From the NCBI GenBank assembly GCA_910577335.1, contig CAJTMJ010000021.1:1-53365 (forward strand): a DNA stretch of 53,365 nt. Direction: 5' to 3'. The translations under genes were made by a program, and so were the position numbers. Origin of the DNA: an uncultured Duncaniella sp. (lineage in GTDB: Bacteria; Bacteroidota; Bacteroidia; Bacteroidales; Muribaculaceae). This document shows, one piece after another, positions 16,285-23,911 of the stretch (positions within the stretch are counted from its first letter, which is position 1; every line of letters starts with the position of its first letter). The notes under the pieces were generated by a model, which was not told the origin of the DNA, did not search any database, and saw only the letters and a list, made by a program, of their open reading frames with translations.

Positions 16285-17703
16285 ATGACAGTAGGAGATT
16301 TTGCCGAATTGGTCAGGAGTAAACTCCCGTATGAACCCAATGAGCAGCAACGGCAGCTCATCGGGGCGTTGGCTCGTTTTTGTTCGAGTGCTACTCCGAG
16401 CGATTCGGTATTCATAGTCAACGGTTATGCCGGTACCGGCAAAACGTCTCTCACCGGTGCGCTTGTGAAAGCGCTTGAGGAGGTTGGTCGTCAGGTTGTG
16501 TTATTGGCGCCAACCGGCAGGGCTGCGAAAGTGTTCAGTGCACATGCGGGTCATCCGGCTTTCACTATACATAGGAAAATCTATCGCGGACCTACCGGCG
16601 ATCTTACCGGAGGTAGCACCATGATGCAGCGGAATAATCTTGAAAATGCTGTTTTCATAGTGGACGAAGCGTCTATGATAGGTGACAATGAGACCTCTGA
16701 CGGAATGACGGCAGGGAGTGGACTGTTGGAGGACCTGTTGGAGTATGTTTTCACAGGTGATAACTGCCGGTTGATATTCCTTGGCGATGTGGCGCAGTTG
16801 CCTCCCGTTGGCAGTACAGAAAGTCCTGCCATGTATCCCAAACGGTTTAAGGAGTTAGGATTGCATGTGTCACGGGCGGTGCTTACCGATACCGTGCGTC
16901 AGTCACGCACTTCAGGCATATTGCGTAATGCCACATGGCTGCGACGTGCCATGCTTATGGATCCGCTACCCACGCCGAAACTCATCACTTCCGGTTTCAG
17001 CGATGTGCACAAACTTACCGGCGATGATGTCATTGATACAATATCCCGTTGTTACCGTGAGGACGGACCGGGTGAAACCACTATAATAACGAGGTCAAAC
17101 CGCAGGGCTACCGCATTTAATCTTGGGATACGCACTCAGATACTTGAAAGCGAGGAGGAATTGTGCAAGGGTGAGAGACTACTTATCGCCAAGAATAACT
17201 ACATGTGGTCGGCAAAGATTAAGGAGCTTGATTTCATCGCTAACGGTGATGTCGCTGTGGTGAAGGAGATACACAGCTCGGAAATGAAATATGATTTCCG
17301 TTTTGCCAACGTCACATTGCATCTACCCGACAGGGACGTTGACGTGGAGTGTAAGATATTTCTTGACACCCTGACTGATGAGAACGCTTCACTGTCGAGG
17401 GAGGATATGCAAAAGCTCGCCGAGGCTTGCATGATGGATCCTGACGTCTATGCTCCCGAAGTTCCGTATGACACAAGGCTTAGAAAACTACGTAATGACC
17501 CCTATTTTAATGCCTTGCAGGTCAAATATGCGTATGCTGTAACTTGCCATAAGGCTCAGGGAGCGCAATGGCGCAATGTCATCATAGATCTTGGAGGCAT
17601 CCCACCTGAATCGCAAGGCATTGATTTTTATCGATGGCTTTACACCGCCACATCCCGCGCCACCAAGCACCTCTATTACCTCAATCCTCCTGAGGATGAT
17701 TAG
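16285..17703 (+). CDS. RecD-like ATP-dependent DNA helicase (SF1)
   Basis: 472 aa. Walker A GYAGTGKTS (47-55), Walker B VFIVDEASM (~125), motif III GDVAQLPPVGS (~170) and a UvrD_C_2 C-terminal block VTCHKAQGAQW (~413-423) with TATSRATKHLYYL at the end. This is the short RecD/Pif1-like helicase common in Bacteroidetes, probably a 5'-to-3' helicase in DNA repair; it lacks the long N-terminal domain of RecD2. No RBS-like leader exists if the adjacent promoter is used. Its 3' end overlaps the convergent HepT gene by 23 bp. Confidence 0.88.
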   Translation: MTVGDFAELVRSKLPYEPNEQQRQLIGALARFCSSATPSDSVFIVNGYAGTGKTSLTGALVKALEEVGRQVVLLAPTGRAAKVFSAHAGHPAFTIHRKIYRGPTGDLTGGSTMMQRNNLENAVFIVDEASMIGDNETSDGMTAGSGLLEDLLEYVFTGDNCRLIFLGDVAQLPPVGSTESPAMYPKRFKELGLHVSRAVLTDTVRQSRTSGILRNATWLRRAMLMDPLPTPKLITSGFSDVHKLTGDDVIDTISRCYREDGPGETTIITRSNRRATAFNLGIRTQILESEEELCKGERLLIAKNNYMWSAKIKELDFIANGDVAVVKEIHSSEMKYDFRFANVTLHLPDRDVDVECKIFLDTLTDENASLSREDMQKLAEACMMDPDVYAPEVPYDTRLRKLRNDPYFNALQVKYAYAVTCHKAQGAQWRNVIIDLGGIPPESQGIDFYRWLYTATSRATKHLYYLNPPEDD

Positions 17704-18037
17704 AATTTAGCAACGCTTCTATTTCTGATTTGAGCAATGGGAGATGGTTTATTACTATTCCCCACATAATTTCATTAGTAACGCTATCGTAACTATGTAT
17801 TACGTAGTTGCGAGTGTCAACGATTTTTCTTGCGGCTGTGATTTTAATATCCGGGGCTATACGTAAAAGCCTATTCGTAGCTTCTCCTATTATTGTTATA
17901 TTACGTTCGATAGCCCTACGGAGGCAAATGTCAGAAAGGTAGACATCAAATCTTCGTTCCCTTGAGTCAAAAAAGCCTTCTATCTCAGATATAGCTAAAA
18001 ATATATCTTCGAGGGTTTTATTTACCGGGCGCTCCAT
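17681..18037 (-). CDS. hepT: HepT-like HEPN toxin (type VII TA)
   Basis: 118 aa all-helical HEPN protein. RNYVIHSY (Arg76 to Tyr83) is an exact RX4HXY motif: Arg/His form the RNase site and the Tyr is the residue AMPylated by the MntA antitoxin in characterised pairs. Related HepT toxins cut RNA, including tRNA. Its start overlaps the 3' end of the antitoxin gene by 16 bp, so they are translationally coupled. The 3' end overlaps the helicase gene on the other strand. Confidence 0.9.
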   Translation of the reverse strand: MERPVNKTLEDIFLAISEIEGFFDSRERRFDVYLSDICLRRAIERNITIIGEATNRLLRIAPDIKITAARKIVDTRNYVIHSYDSVTNEIMWGIVINHLPLLKSEIEALLNSNHPQED

Positions 18038-18333
18038 ATCAATTGGCGGGTTTCGTCAACTTCAGCTCTAAAGAATCGATTTCTGATAGATTTGTTAACA
18101 GTTAAATCTACTTTTCTGCCGATTACATTTTCTAAAGCGTGTATAAAATCAAAAAAATTATCTGCATAGTCAAGCAATGCTATTTTCGAGTCGTCAAAGT
18201 CTACAAGAAGATCCACATCGCTTTGTTCATTGAACCGGGGAGTAAGTATTGAGCCAAATACCCATAGATTTAGTACCTTATACTTTTTGCATAAGGCGAT
18301 AATTTTATCGATGTTTAGTTCTATGAGTTTCAT
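18022..18333 (-). CDS. mntA: MntA-like nucleotidyltransferase antitoxin (type VII TA)
   Basis: 103 aa from ATG 18333; a longer reading to 18438 would run through the promoter region and overlap the divergent kinase start. Minimal nucleotidyltransferase: GS (27-28), ten residues, then DVD (39-41), the exact GSX10DXD motif, followed by LLVDF. A third acidic residue is in GRKVDLTV. In known pairs MntA transfers AMP from ATP to the HepT tyrosine and silences it. First gene of the pair, with a -7 motif only 8 bp upstream of its ATG. Confidence 0.9.
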   Translation of the reverse strand: MKLIELNIDKIIALCKKYKVLNLWVFGSILTPRFNEQSDVDLLVDFDDSKIALLDYADNFFDFIHALENVIGRKVDLTVNKSIRNRFFRAEVDETRQLIWSAR

Positions 18334-18341
18334 AACGTATG

Positions 18342-18349
18342 CAAATATA
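18342..18349 (-). promoter_or_regulatory. Promoter of mntA-hepT
   Basis: TATATTTG on the minus strand (18349-18342) with TTG at 18372-18370, spacer about 20. It predicts an mRNA leader of only 2-5 nt. Confidence 0.6.
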
Positions 18350-18392
18350 GTAACTGTTTGGGATAAAAGCAATATTGTTCGAAAAAATTGTG

Positions 18393-18400
18393 TAACTTTG
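18393..18400 (+). promoter_or_regulatory. -7 motif of the pseudokinase gene
   Basis: TAACTTTG followed by C; ATG is 30 bp downstream. It lies back to back with the mntA promoter. Confidence 0.65.
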
Positions 18401-18430
18401 CATCTTAAATAAAAACCGGATATTTTATCA

Positions 18431-19210
18431 ATGGACAACTCTTCATCAATACCTCCGTCAAGCGGAACGCCTAAGTGGACGGAGATTGAACACCTCCCCG
18501 AATGGGACGAGGAATTCTATCATGTCTACACTGCTAAGAAGTATGGCAAATGGCTAATGCTTAAGACTCTGCGCCCTGAGTTAAAAGGTGTGCCGGAGTA
18601 CGAGGAGATGATAGAGAAAGAATTTGATGTGCGTTACAATCTCGCTCATCCCCACATCATTATGATAAATGATTTTGAGGAAGTGCCCGGACTTGGAATG
18701 TGCATTATTACCGATGATGTCTATGGAGATTCATTGGCTAAGCTGATTAAAGAGAAGAAAGTCACTGATGAGCATATTAAAAAACTGCAACATCAGTTGG
18801 TTGACGCTCTCGATTACATACAGACAAACCATTTGGAGCATCATCCCGTGGTGCCTTCAAGAATCCTGTTTACGGAGAATATCGGTAATCTAAAATTGAT
18901 AGATGTCGGTTTTGACCAAAAAAGTCATATAACCCCTGCTGACGCTTCACAGGATATCTACAATTATGGGAAGGTGCTGATGGAAGCTCTTGATGCTGTT
19001 GACACCCCATATCCCTTATTGAGAAAAGTGGCTGAAAAGTGTATCAACCCTGATCCCGATAAGCGTTATAAAGATATAGCGGAATTACGATTGGCTCTTG
19101 CCGACCGTCATTCTAACAAGATATATCTGTTTGTCATAGCTTTCCTTGTCATAATGATGGGAATCTTGCTATGGCTCAACTCTCCCTATCGTCCGATACC
19201 GGGAAATTAG
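18431..19210 (+). CDS. Membrane-anchored pseudokinase
   Basis: 259 aa. Residues ~20-225 follow a Hanks-type protein kinase: beta-3 Lys45 (WLMLKTLRPE), alpha-C Glu64 (EFDVRYNLAHPHI), hinge TDDVYGDSL, and a DFG-like DVG (Asp158-Gly160). The catalytic loop HRDLKPxN is replaced by HHPVVPSR (137-144): Asp is Pro139, Lys is Val141, Asn is Arg144. The glycine loop is also lost (EWDEEFYHVYTA). Residues ~231-249 are a single transmembrane helix with a short tail (SPYRPIPGN), so the kinase-like domain faces the cytoplasm. It cannot be an ordinary kinase by these residues; a scaffold or ATP-sensing role is inferred. It ends at a composite repeat. Confidence 0.8.
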   Translation: MDNSSSIPPSSGTPKWTEIEHLPEWDEEFYHVYTAKKYGKWLMLKTLRPELKGVPEYEEMIEKEFDVRYNLAHPHIIMINDFEEVPGLGMCIITDDVYGDSLAKLIKEKKVTDEHIKKLQHQLVDALDYIQTNHLEHHPVVPSRILFTENIGNLKLIDVGFDQKSHITPADASQDIYNYGKVLMEALDAVDTPYPLLRKVAEKCINPDPDKRYKDIAELRLALADRHSNKIYLFVIAFLVIMMGILLWLNSPYRPIPGN

Positions 19211-19431
19211 CAATTGACAATTGACAGTTGACAATTGAGAATTGACAATTGAGAATTGACAGTTGACAATTGAGTTGTCGGCTTTGCCGCTTTGCTTCGC
19301 AAAGAATTGGCGGTTGACAGCTGGCGGTTGAGGTTTGATGATGGGGAGGTGCTGTTAATACAGTTGGGAATGGAAAAAATTGTAAATTGTCAATTTTTAA
19401 TTGTCAATTGTCAATTGTCCATTGTCAATTG
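19211..19431. repeat. Composite CAATTGACA repeat (copy C)
   Basis: The left arm (19211-19274) carries about seven CAATTGACA/GAATTGACA/CAGTTGACA units. A 34-bp block at 19278-19311 differs from 8123-8156 at one base. After a 65-bp middle (GGCGGTTGACAGCTGGCGGTTG and on) the right arm (19379-19431) carries TGTCAATTG units in the opposite sense. The whole is therefore a ~220-bp imperfect inverted repeat between the pseudokinase and the GNAT gene. Confidence 0.85.
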
Positions 19432-19463
19432 AAAAGAGGATTATTAAAATTTTAATAGATAAG

Positions 19464-20594
19464 ATGTCTGTAACCGTTAAAGCTATTCCGGCTACTAATA
19501 AGGCAATAACTGATTACGTTAAGTTTGGAATTGAACTATACGATGGCAATGAGCAATTTGTGCCTCCGATGATATTCGATGAGGTACACACTCTCCTTCC
19601 TGATAAAAACCCTGCATTTGACTATTGTCGTGCTCAATGTTTCATGGCTTACCGTGACGGGAAGCCCGTGGGACGTATCACAGCACTGATAAATGACCAG
19701 ATTAACGAGAAGCTCAACAAAAAAGAAGCTCGATTCGGGTTTGTGGATTTCATCGATGATAAAGAGGTGGTGGATGCTCTTTTCAAAGCTGCCGAGGATT
19801 GGGCGAGAAATGAAGGAATGACCGAGATTATAGGTCCCATGGGCTTTTCCGACATGGATCGTGAAGGTATGTTGGTGGAAGGTTTCAATGAGATGGGAAC
19901 TATGGCGACCATTTATAATTACGACTATTATCCCCGCCACATCGAACGCCTTGGATACAAGAAAGATACCGATTGGGTGGAATATCGCATAACAGTCCCT
20001 GACAAAGTTCCTGAAAAGATGACACGCATTGCGGAAATTGTGCTTAAAAAGTATGATCTCCGTATACTCAAATACACCTCAGGCAAGAAAATTAAGAATG
20101 ATTACGGCAAAGCTTTATTTGAGCTTATAAATGAAGCTTATGCCGACCTTTATGGCTACTCATCGCTCAGCGAAAGGCAGATTGAGTACTACATAGACAT
20201 GTACCTCAGTATTCTACGTCTGGAATACGTGAGCGTGGTGGTCGATAAGGATGACAAGCTCGTGGGTGTCGGAATCACTCTCCCGTCACTCGCCAAGGCT
20301 TTGCAAAAGTCAAAAGGCAAACTTTTCCCGCTCGGATGGTGGCGCATATTACGTGCCATGAAGGGGTATAACGATGTGGTTGATCTCCTGCTTATTGCTG
20401 TAAAGCCTGAATATCAGTCAAAGGGTGTGAACTCTCTGTTTTTCTATGACCTGCTGAATCTTTATATCAAGAATGGGGTGAAATATGCCGAGACAAACCT
20501 CGAACTTGAAAGCAATAGCAATGTGCAGTCGCAGTGGGAATATTTTGAAAAACGTCAGCACCGCCGTCGTCGCGCATTCCGCAAACATCTTTAA
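19464..20594 (+). CDS. GNAT-fold N-acetyltransferase-like protein
   Basis: 376 aa from ATG 19464 (MSVTVKAIP); the upstream in-frame extension is made of repeat sequence. N-terminal half: ARFGFVDFIDDKEVVDALF and NEGMTEIIGPMGFSDMDREGMLVEGF; C-terminal half: YVSVVVDKDDKLVGVGITLPS and LLLIAVKPEYQSKGVNSLFFYDL, the latter like a GNAT acetyl-CoA loop (V-x-P-x-Y-Q-x-K-G). The family is widespread in Bacteroidetes, usually annotated only as GNAT acetyltransferase; the substrate is unknown. The next gene starts 12 bp after its stop, so they form an operon with the glycosyltransferase. Confidence 0.78.
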   Translation: MSVTVKAIPATNKAITDYVKFGIELYDGNEQFVPPMIFDEVHTLLPDKNPAFDYCRAQCFMAYRDGKPVGRITALINDQINEKLNKKEARFGFVDFIDDKEVVDALFKAAEDWARNEGMTEIIGPMGFSDMDREGMLVEGFNEMGTMATIYNYDYYPRHIERLGYKKDTDWVEYRITVPDKVPEKMTRIAEIVLKKYDLRILKYTSGKKIKNDYGKALFELINEAYADLYGYSSLSERQIEYYIDMYLSILRLEYVSVVVDKDDKLVGVGITLPSLAKALQKSKGKLFPLGWWRILRAMKGYNDVVDLLLIAVKPEYQSKGVNSLFFYDLLNLYIKNGVKYAETNLELESNSNVQSQWEYFEKRQHRRRRAFRKHL

Positions 20595-20606
20595 CAAAGC
20601 CCGGTG

Positions 20607-21743
20607 ATGGGTGGAGAGAAGCTGAAAGTCCTGCTTGTCGGCGATGCCAGTAATTGCCACAATGCGCTTGCGGGAGGGTTGCGCAAGCTTGGGCATGAGG
20701 TGGTGGTCGCATCCGACGGCACCGAATGGATGGATACGGATCGTGATATCGATCTGAGCCGCCGATGGAACAATAAGCTTGGAGGATTGGAATTATGGTT
20801 GAGAATTAAGAGTCTGCTCCCCCGGATGACGGGCTTTGATGTGGTGTCGATTGCCACGCAAGGCTTTGTCCGGTTACGCCCTGAAAGGCAATGGAGGATA
20901 TATGATTTCCTGCGTAAAAATAACCGTAGCATATTCTACACAGCGCTTGCCACAGACTCCAACTATGTTCGGTTTGCATTAGATCCTGAATGTCCCCTAA
21001 GATATACTGAGTATAAATATGGCGGTAAGTCTACACCCTATCTGCTACAGGAACCGCAATTAGCTGATAACTGGCTGTCTGAGAAGATGGCTGGCTTCTG
21101 CAACCATATTTACGATACAATTGACGGTGCCGTGTCGATACTTTATGAGTATGACGTGGCACTCTGCAGCAGATTGGCTGCCGATAAGATAGCATACGGT
21201 GGTATCCCGATAGATGTTGACTCGCTGGAGTGTGCGGAGCTGCCGGATAATATAAATAAAGTGCGTTTTTTTCTCGGACGACATCGCCGGCGAGTGCTTG
21301 AAAAGGGTGGTGAGATGCTTGAAGCGGCGGCTAAATCCGTGGTGGAGCGTTACCCTGACCGTGCCGAACTTGTGATAGTCGAAAATCGTCCTTATTCTGA
21401 ATACCTTGAACTGCTGAAGTCAGCACATGTGTTGCTTGATCAGCTGTATAGCTATACTCCTGCAACCAATGCATTGCTTGCGATGGCTTACGGGCGATGT
21501 GTGGTGTCCGGGGCAGAACCGGAATATTACGATTTTATAGGTGAGGAAGATTGCCACCCCATCATTAATGGATTGCCTGAATATTACTCGCTTGTTTCCA
21601 CTCTTGAACGTCTTGTCCTTAATCCCGATGAAATCATCCGTCGGGGAAGAATGGGGCGCGCGTTTGTGGAAAAACATAATTCCGACATAGTAGTGGCGCA
21701 ACGATTCCTGAATTTCTGGCAAAAAAGGTCTAATGACGACTGA
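20607..21743 (+). CDS. GT-B glycosyltransferase (GT4-like)
   Basis: 378 aa from ATG 20607 (a GTG lies one codon before). N-terminal Rossmann strand KVLLVGDASNCHNALAGGLRKLGHEVVVAS with a small-residue loop, typical of GT4-type enzymes. The C-terminal half has the donor-binding region: VLLDQLYSYTPATNALLAMAYGRCVVSG, with AEPEYYDF in the place of the usual EX7E-type glycan donor motif. No signal peptide or membrane helix; cytoplasmic, perhaps peripheral. Co-transcribed with the GNAT-like gene, so a role in building a modified surface glycan is possible but unproven. Confidence 0.75.
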   Translation: MGGEKLKVLLVGDASNCHNALAGGLRKLGHEVVVASDGTEWMDTDRDIDLSRRWNNKLGGLELWLRIKSLLPRMTGFDVVSIATQGFVRLRPERQWRIYDFLRKNNRSIFYTALATDSNYVRFALDPECPLRYTEYKYGGKSTPYLLQEPQLADNWLSEKMAGFCNHIYDTIDGAVSILYEYDVALCSRLAADKIAYGGIPIDVDSLECAELPDNINKVRFFLGRHRRRVLEKGGEMLEAAAKSVVERYPDRAELVIVENRPYSEYLELLKSAHVLLDQLYSYTPATNALLAMAYGRCVVSGAEPEYYDFIGEEDCHPIINGLPEYYSLVSTLERLVLNPDEIIRRGRMGRAFVEKHNSDIVVAQRFLNFWQKRSNDD

Positions 21744-21757
21744 TTTTCACAAGGATA

Positions 21758-21789
21758 TTTTGTTAATTGGGAGTTTGTTTGTAAGTTTG
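21758..21789 (+). promoter_or_regulatory. Promoter of the DUF4836-ABC operon
   Basis: TTTTG (21758-21762), 19-bp spacer, TAAGTTTG (21782-21789). Predicted leader about 65 nt, including the hairpin at 21794-21825. Confidence 0.65.
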
Positions 21790-21793
21790 TGGT

Positions 21794-21826
21794 AATGAAG
21801 CGTGAAAGTTAGGCTACGCTTCATTT
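21794..21826 (+). terminator. Hairpin at start of DUF4836 leader: terminator or attenuator
   Basis: Perfect 10-bp stem AATGAAGCGT/ACGCTTCATT (21794-21803, 21816-21825) followed by TTTC. It lies 50 bp past the glycosyltransferase stop but also just downstream of a predicted promoter, so it would be the first structure of the next transcript. Confidence 0.55.
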
Positions 21827-21860
21827 TCTGATTGAAATAAAAACAAATCAACGATATTTT

Positions 21861-23255
21861 ATGAGAAAGAAATTAATGTCGTCGCTTATTTTAGCGGTGA
21901 TGATTTTGGGATTTGTGGTGTCTTCCTGCTCCAAGAAAGGCGAGTTGCTTGATTCGATTCCTGCTAATGTCAACGCTGTGGCGGTAATGGACGTGAAGGG
22001 TGTGCTTGAAAATGCCGGATGCAAATTCACTGCCGAAGGTCTGGAGCTTTCGGCGTCCCTTAAAAATGCGGATATAGATGATGATATTTTTAAGGTTATA
22101 GGCAAGCTTAACGCCAACAATGCTTCTGACCTGTCAGATGTGGCTATTGTGGTCGATGCCAAGCGCAATATGGCTGTGACATTCCTTGTGAATGATGTGA
22201 ATAAATTCAAGGAGATCACCGAGGATTGCGATTGGGATGACGGAGAGAACGGATATGAGGAAGGTTCGGCTGACAATGCGAAACTTTTGCTTGATGACCA
22301 TCAATGCTGGATAGTCCTTGCCGGCAATCCTTATGAAATGGTTAAAGCTCTTCGTGATGAGGCTAAAAAAGAGCCGATAACAAGGCTTGCAGGTGTCACC
22401 GGTGTACTTGAAAGCGACAACCTTTTCAATTTTGCCATGTCTACTATGACTTTCGGCTCCACTGACAATAATGTGGCACAGCAGGAGACTGTCTGGAATG
22501 TGATGTCGGCAAATGTCAAGGAAAACAAGATTGTCGCTGAATCACGTGCCATGAAGGGTGACGGTGAAGTGATTAAGGTGAAAGGTATGCAGCCTATCAA
22601 TCCGGCTGTGTTGGCATATCTGCCTGCTAATTTCAATTTCGCTTTGGCTGCCGGTCTTACCCCCGAATTTGACTGGAAAGCTGTGATAGGCGCTATCACA
22701 CCTATGTTTGCCAATAATTTCCAGATGCAGGGTGCGTTGGCTATGCTTACCCCCTTCCTGCAGTCGCTTGACGGTACTGTAGTGCTTGCCGCAGGTCCTG
22801 CCAACGATGACGCATACGATGATGTCAATCCTGAGAATTGGCAATTTGTCATGATGGCTCACATGCCTCAGGAGAGAATCAATCAGATGATGAATATGAT
22901 TAAGAGCACCCTCGCTCAAAATGGCATTGCCCCCAAATCGGAACGTGACGGTGTGATGACTATTCCGCAGTATGGCATGGATTTCTATGTCGGTAATGTT
23001 GACGGTTATCTTGCCATTGCAAATATACCTTTCGAGAATACACGTAATAATTCTCTTGCTCCGATGTTTGTAAATAAGGATGCCGCTTTGTGCATAGACC
23101 TCCCTTCGCTGAATCTATTGTCACCCGCTGCGCCTTCTTACGGCTTGAAGGTGGATGTGAATATGCAAGGCTCAGAGGGTAAGGCTGAAATTTCATTGCC
23201 CGGAGCTAAGTACCCGGTTTTGGAGACGATTCTCGCTACTATTTATGGTGAATAA
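21861..23255 (+). CDS. DUF4836-like lipoprotein
   Basis: 464 aa. Signal sequence ends in FVVSSC, so Cys23 is probably lipidated. The mature protein starts SKKGELLDSIPANVNAVAVMDVKGVLENAGCKF; this opening, the internal VYFLV/ALDG pattern and the length suggest the DUF4836 family of Bacteroidetes, whose function is unknown. No catalytic motif is visible. It is the first gene of a unit with an ABC ATPase (overlap 11 bp) and a permease, so it may be the substrate-binding or coupling part of an export or lipoprotein-handling machine. Confidence 0.65.
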   Translation: MRKKLMSSLILAVMILGFVVSSCSKKGELLDSIPANVNAVAVMDVKGVLENAGCKFTAEGLELSASLKNADIDDDIFKVIGKLNANNASDLSDVAIVVDAKRNMAVTFLVNDVNKFKEITEDCDWDDGENGYEEGSADNAKLLLDDHQCWIVLAGNPYEMVKALRDEAKKEPITRLAGVTGVLESDNLFNFAMSTMTFGSTDNNVAQQETVWNVMSANVKENKIVAESRAMKGDGEVIKVKGMQPINPAVLAYLPANFNFALAAGLTPEFDWKAVIGAITPMFANNFQMQGALAMLTPFLQSLDGTVVLAAGPANDDAYDDVNPENWQFVMMAHMPQERINQMMNMIKSTLAQNGIAPKSERDGVMTIPQYGMDFYVGNVDGYLAIANIPFENTRNNSLAPMFVNKDAALCIDLPSLNLLSPAAPSYGLKVDVNMQGSEGKAEISLPGAKYPVLETILATIYGE

Positions 23256-23907
23256 GATAACATTGCGAAAGGTACTCCCTCAGGTGTTCAGAGGGAGTGA
23301 GGCTGAAGCCCCAGTCAATAGTTCGGAGATATGGCTCCGGGAGGAGGTGGTTTTCAGCCGTCCGGGCAATTATATCGTGGAGGCGGAGAGTGGCACTGGG
23401 AAATCATCCCTGTGTGCATTCATCTATGGCTCCAGAACTGATTTCGACGGAGACATACTCTTCGACGGAGAGCCGGTGAAACGGTTCTCGATAGAGAAAT
23501 GGTGTGAACTGCGCTGTCGTTCGCTCGCCTATCTTCCGCAGGAGATGCGTTTGTTCCCCGAACTCACCGCCATGGAGAATATTCGCATTAAAAATCGCCT
23601 GACCGATTTTAAGTCCGAGGCTCAGATTAGGGAGATGCTTGAGCGTTTTGAACTTGACAGTAAGACTGATAGTCCGGCGGGATTGCTTTCGGTGGGACAA
23701 CAGCAGCGAGTGGCGATAATCCGTGCGCTGTGTCAGCCGTTTGATTTCCTGCTGATAGATGAGCCTGTCAGCCACCTTGACGCACGTAATAATCGCACTG
23801 TGGCGCAACTCATAGAGGAAGAAGCGAAAGCTGCCCATGCGGCGGTGATAGCCACATCGGTAGGCAATAAAATCACTCTTGCAGAATATGAACTGTTAAA
23901 ATTGTGA
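23245..23907 (+). CDS. ABC transporter ATP-binding protein
   Basis: 220 aa. Walker A ESGTGKSS (48-55), Q-loop Gln99 (YLPQEMRLFPELTAMENI), signature LSVGQQQRV (148-156), Walker B FLLIDEP (168-174) and D-loop SHLDA. The signature has SVGQ instead of the canonical SGGQ. The switch region reads ATSVGNKI, lacking the usual switch histidine, as in some LolD/MacB relatives. Start codon lies inside the end of the DUF4836 gene; the permease follows after 4 bp. Confidence 0.9.
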   Translation: MVNKITLRKVLPQVFRGSEAEAPVNSSEIWLREEVVFSRPGNYIVEAESGTGKSSLCAFIYGSRTDFDGDILFDGEPVKRFSIEKWCELRCRSLAYLPQEMRLFPELTAMENIRIKNRLTDFKSEAQIREMLERFELDSKTDSPAGLLSVGQQQRVAIIRALCQPFDFLLIDEPVSHLDARNNRTVAQLIEEEAKAAHAAVIATSVGNKITLAEYELLKL

Positions 23908-23911
23908 TGGT

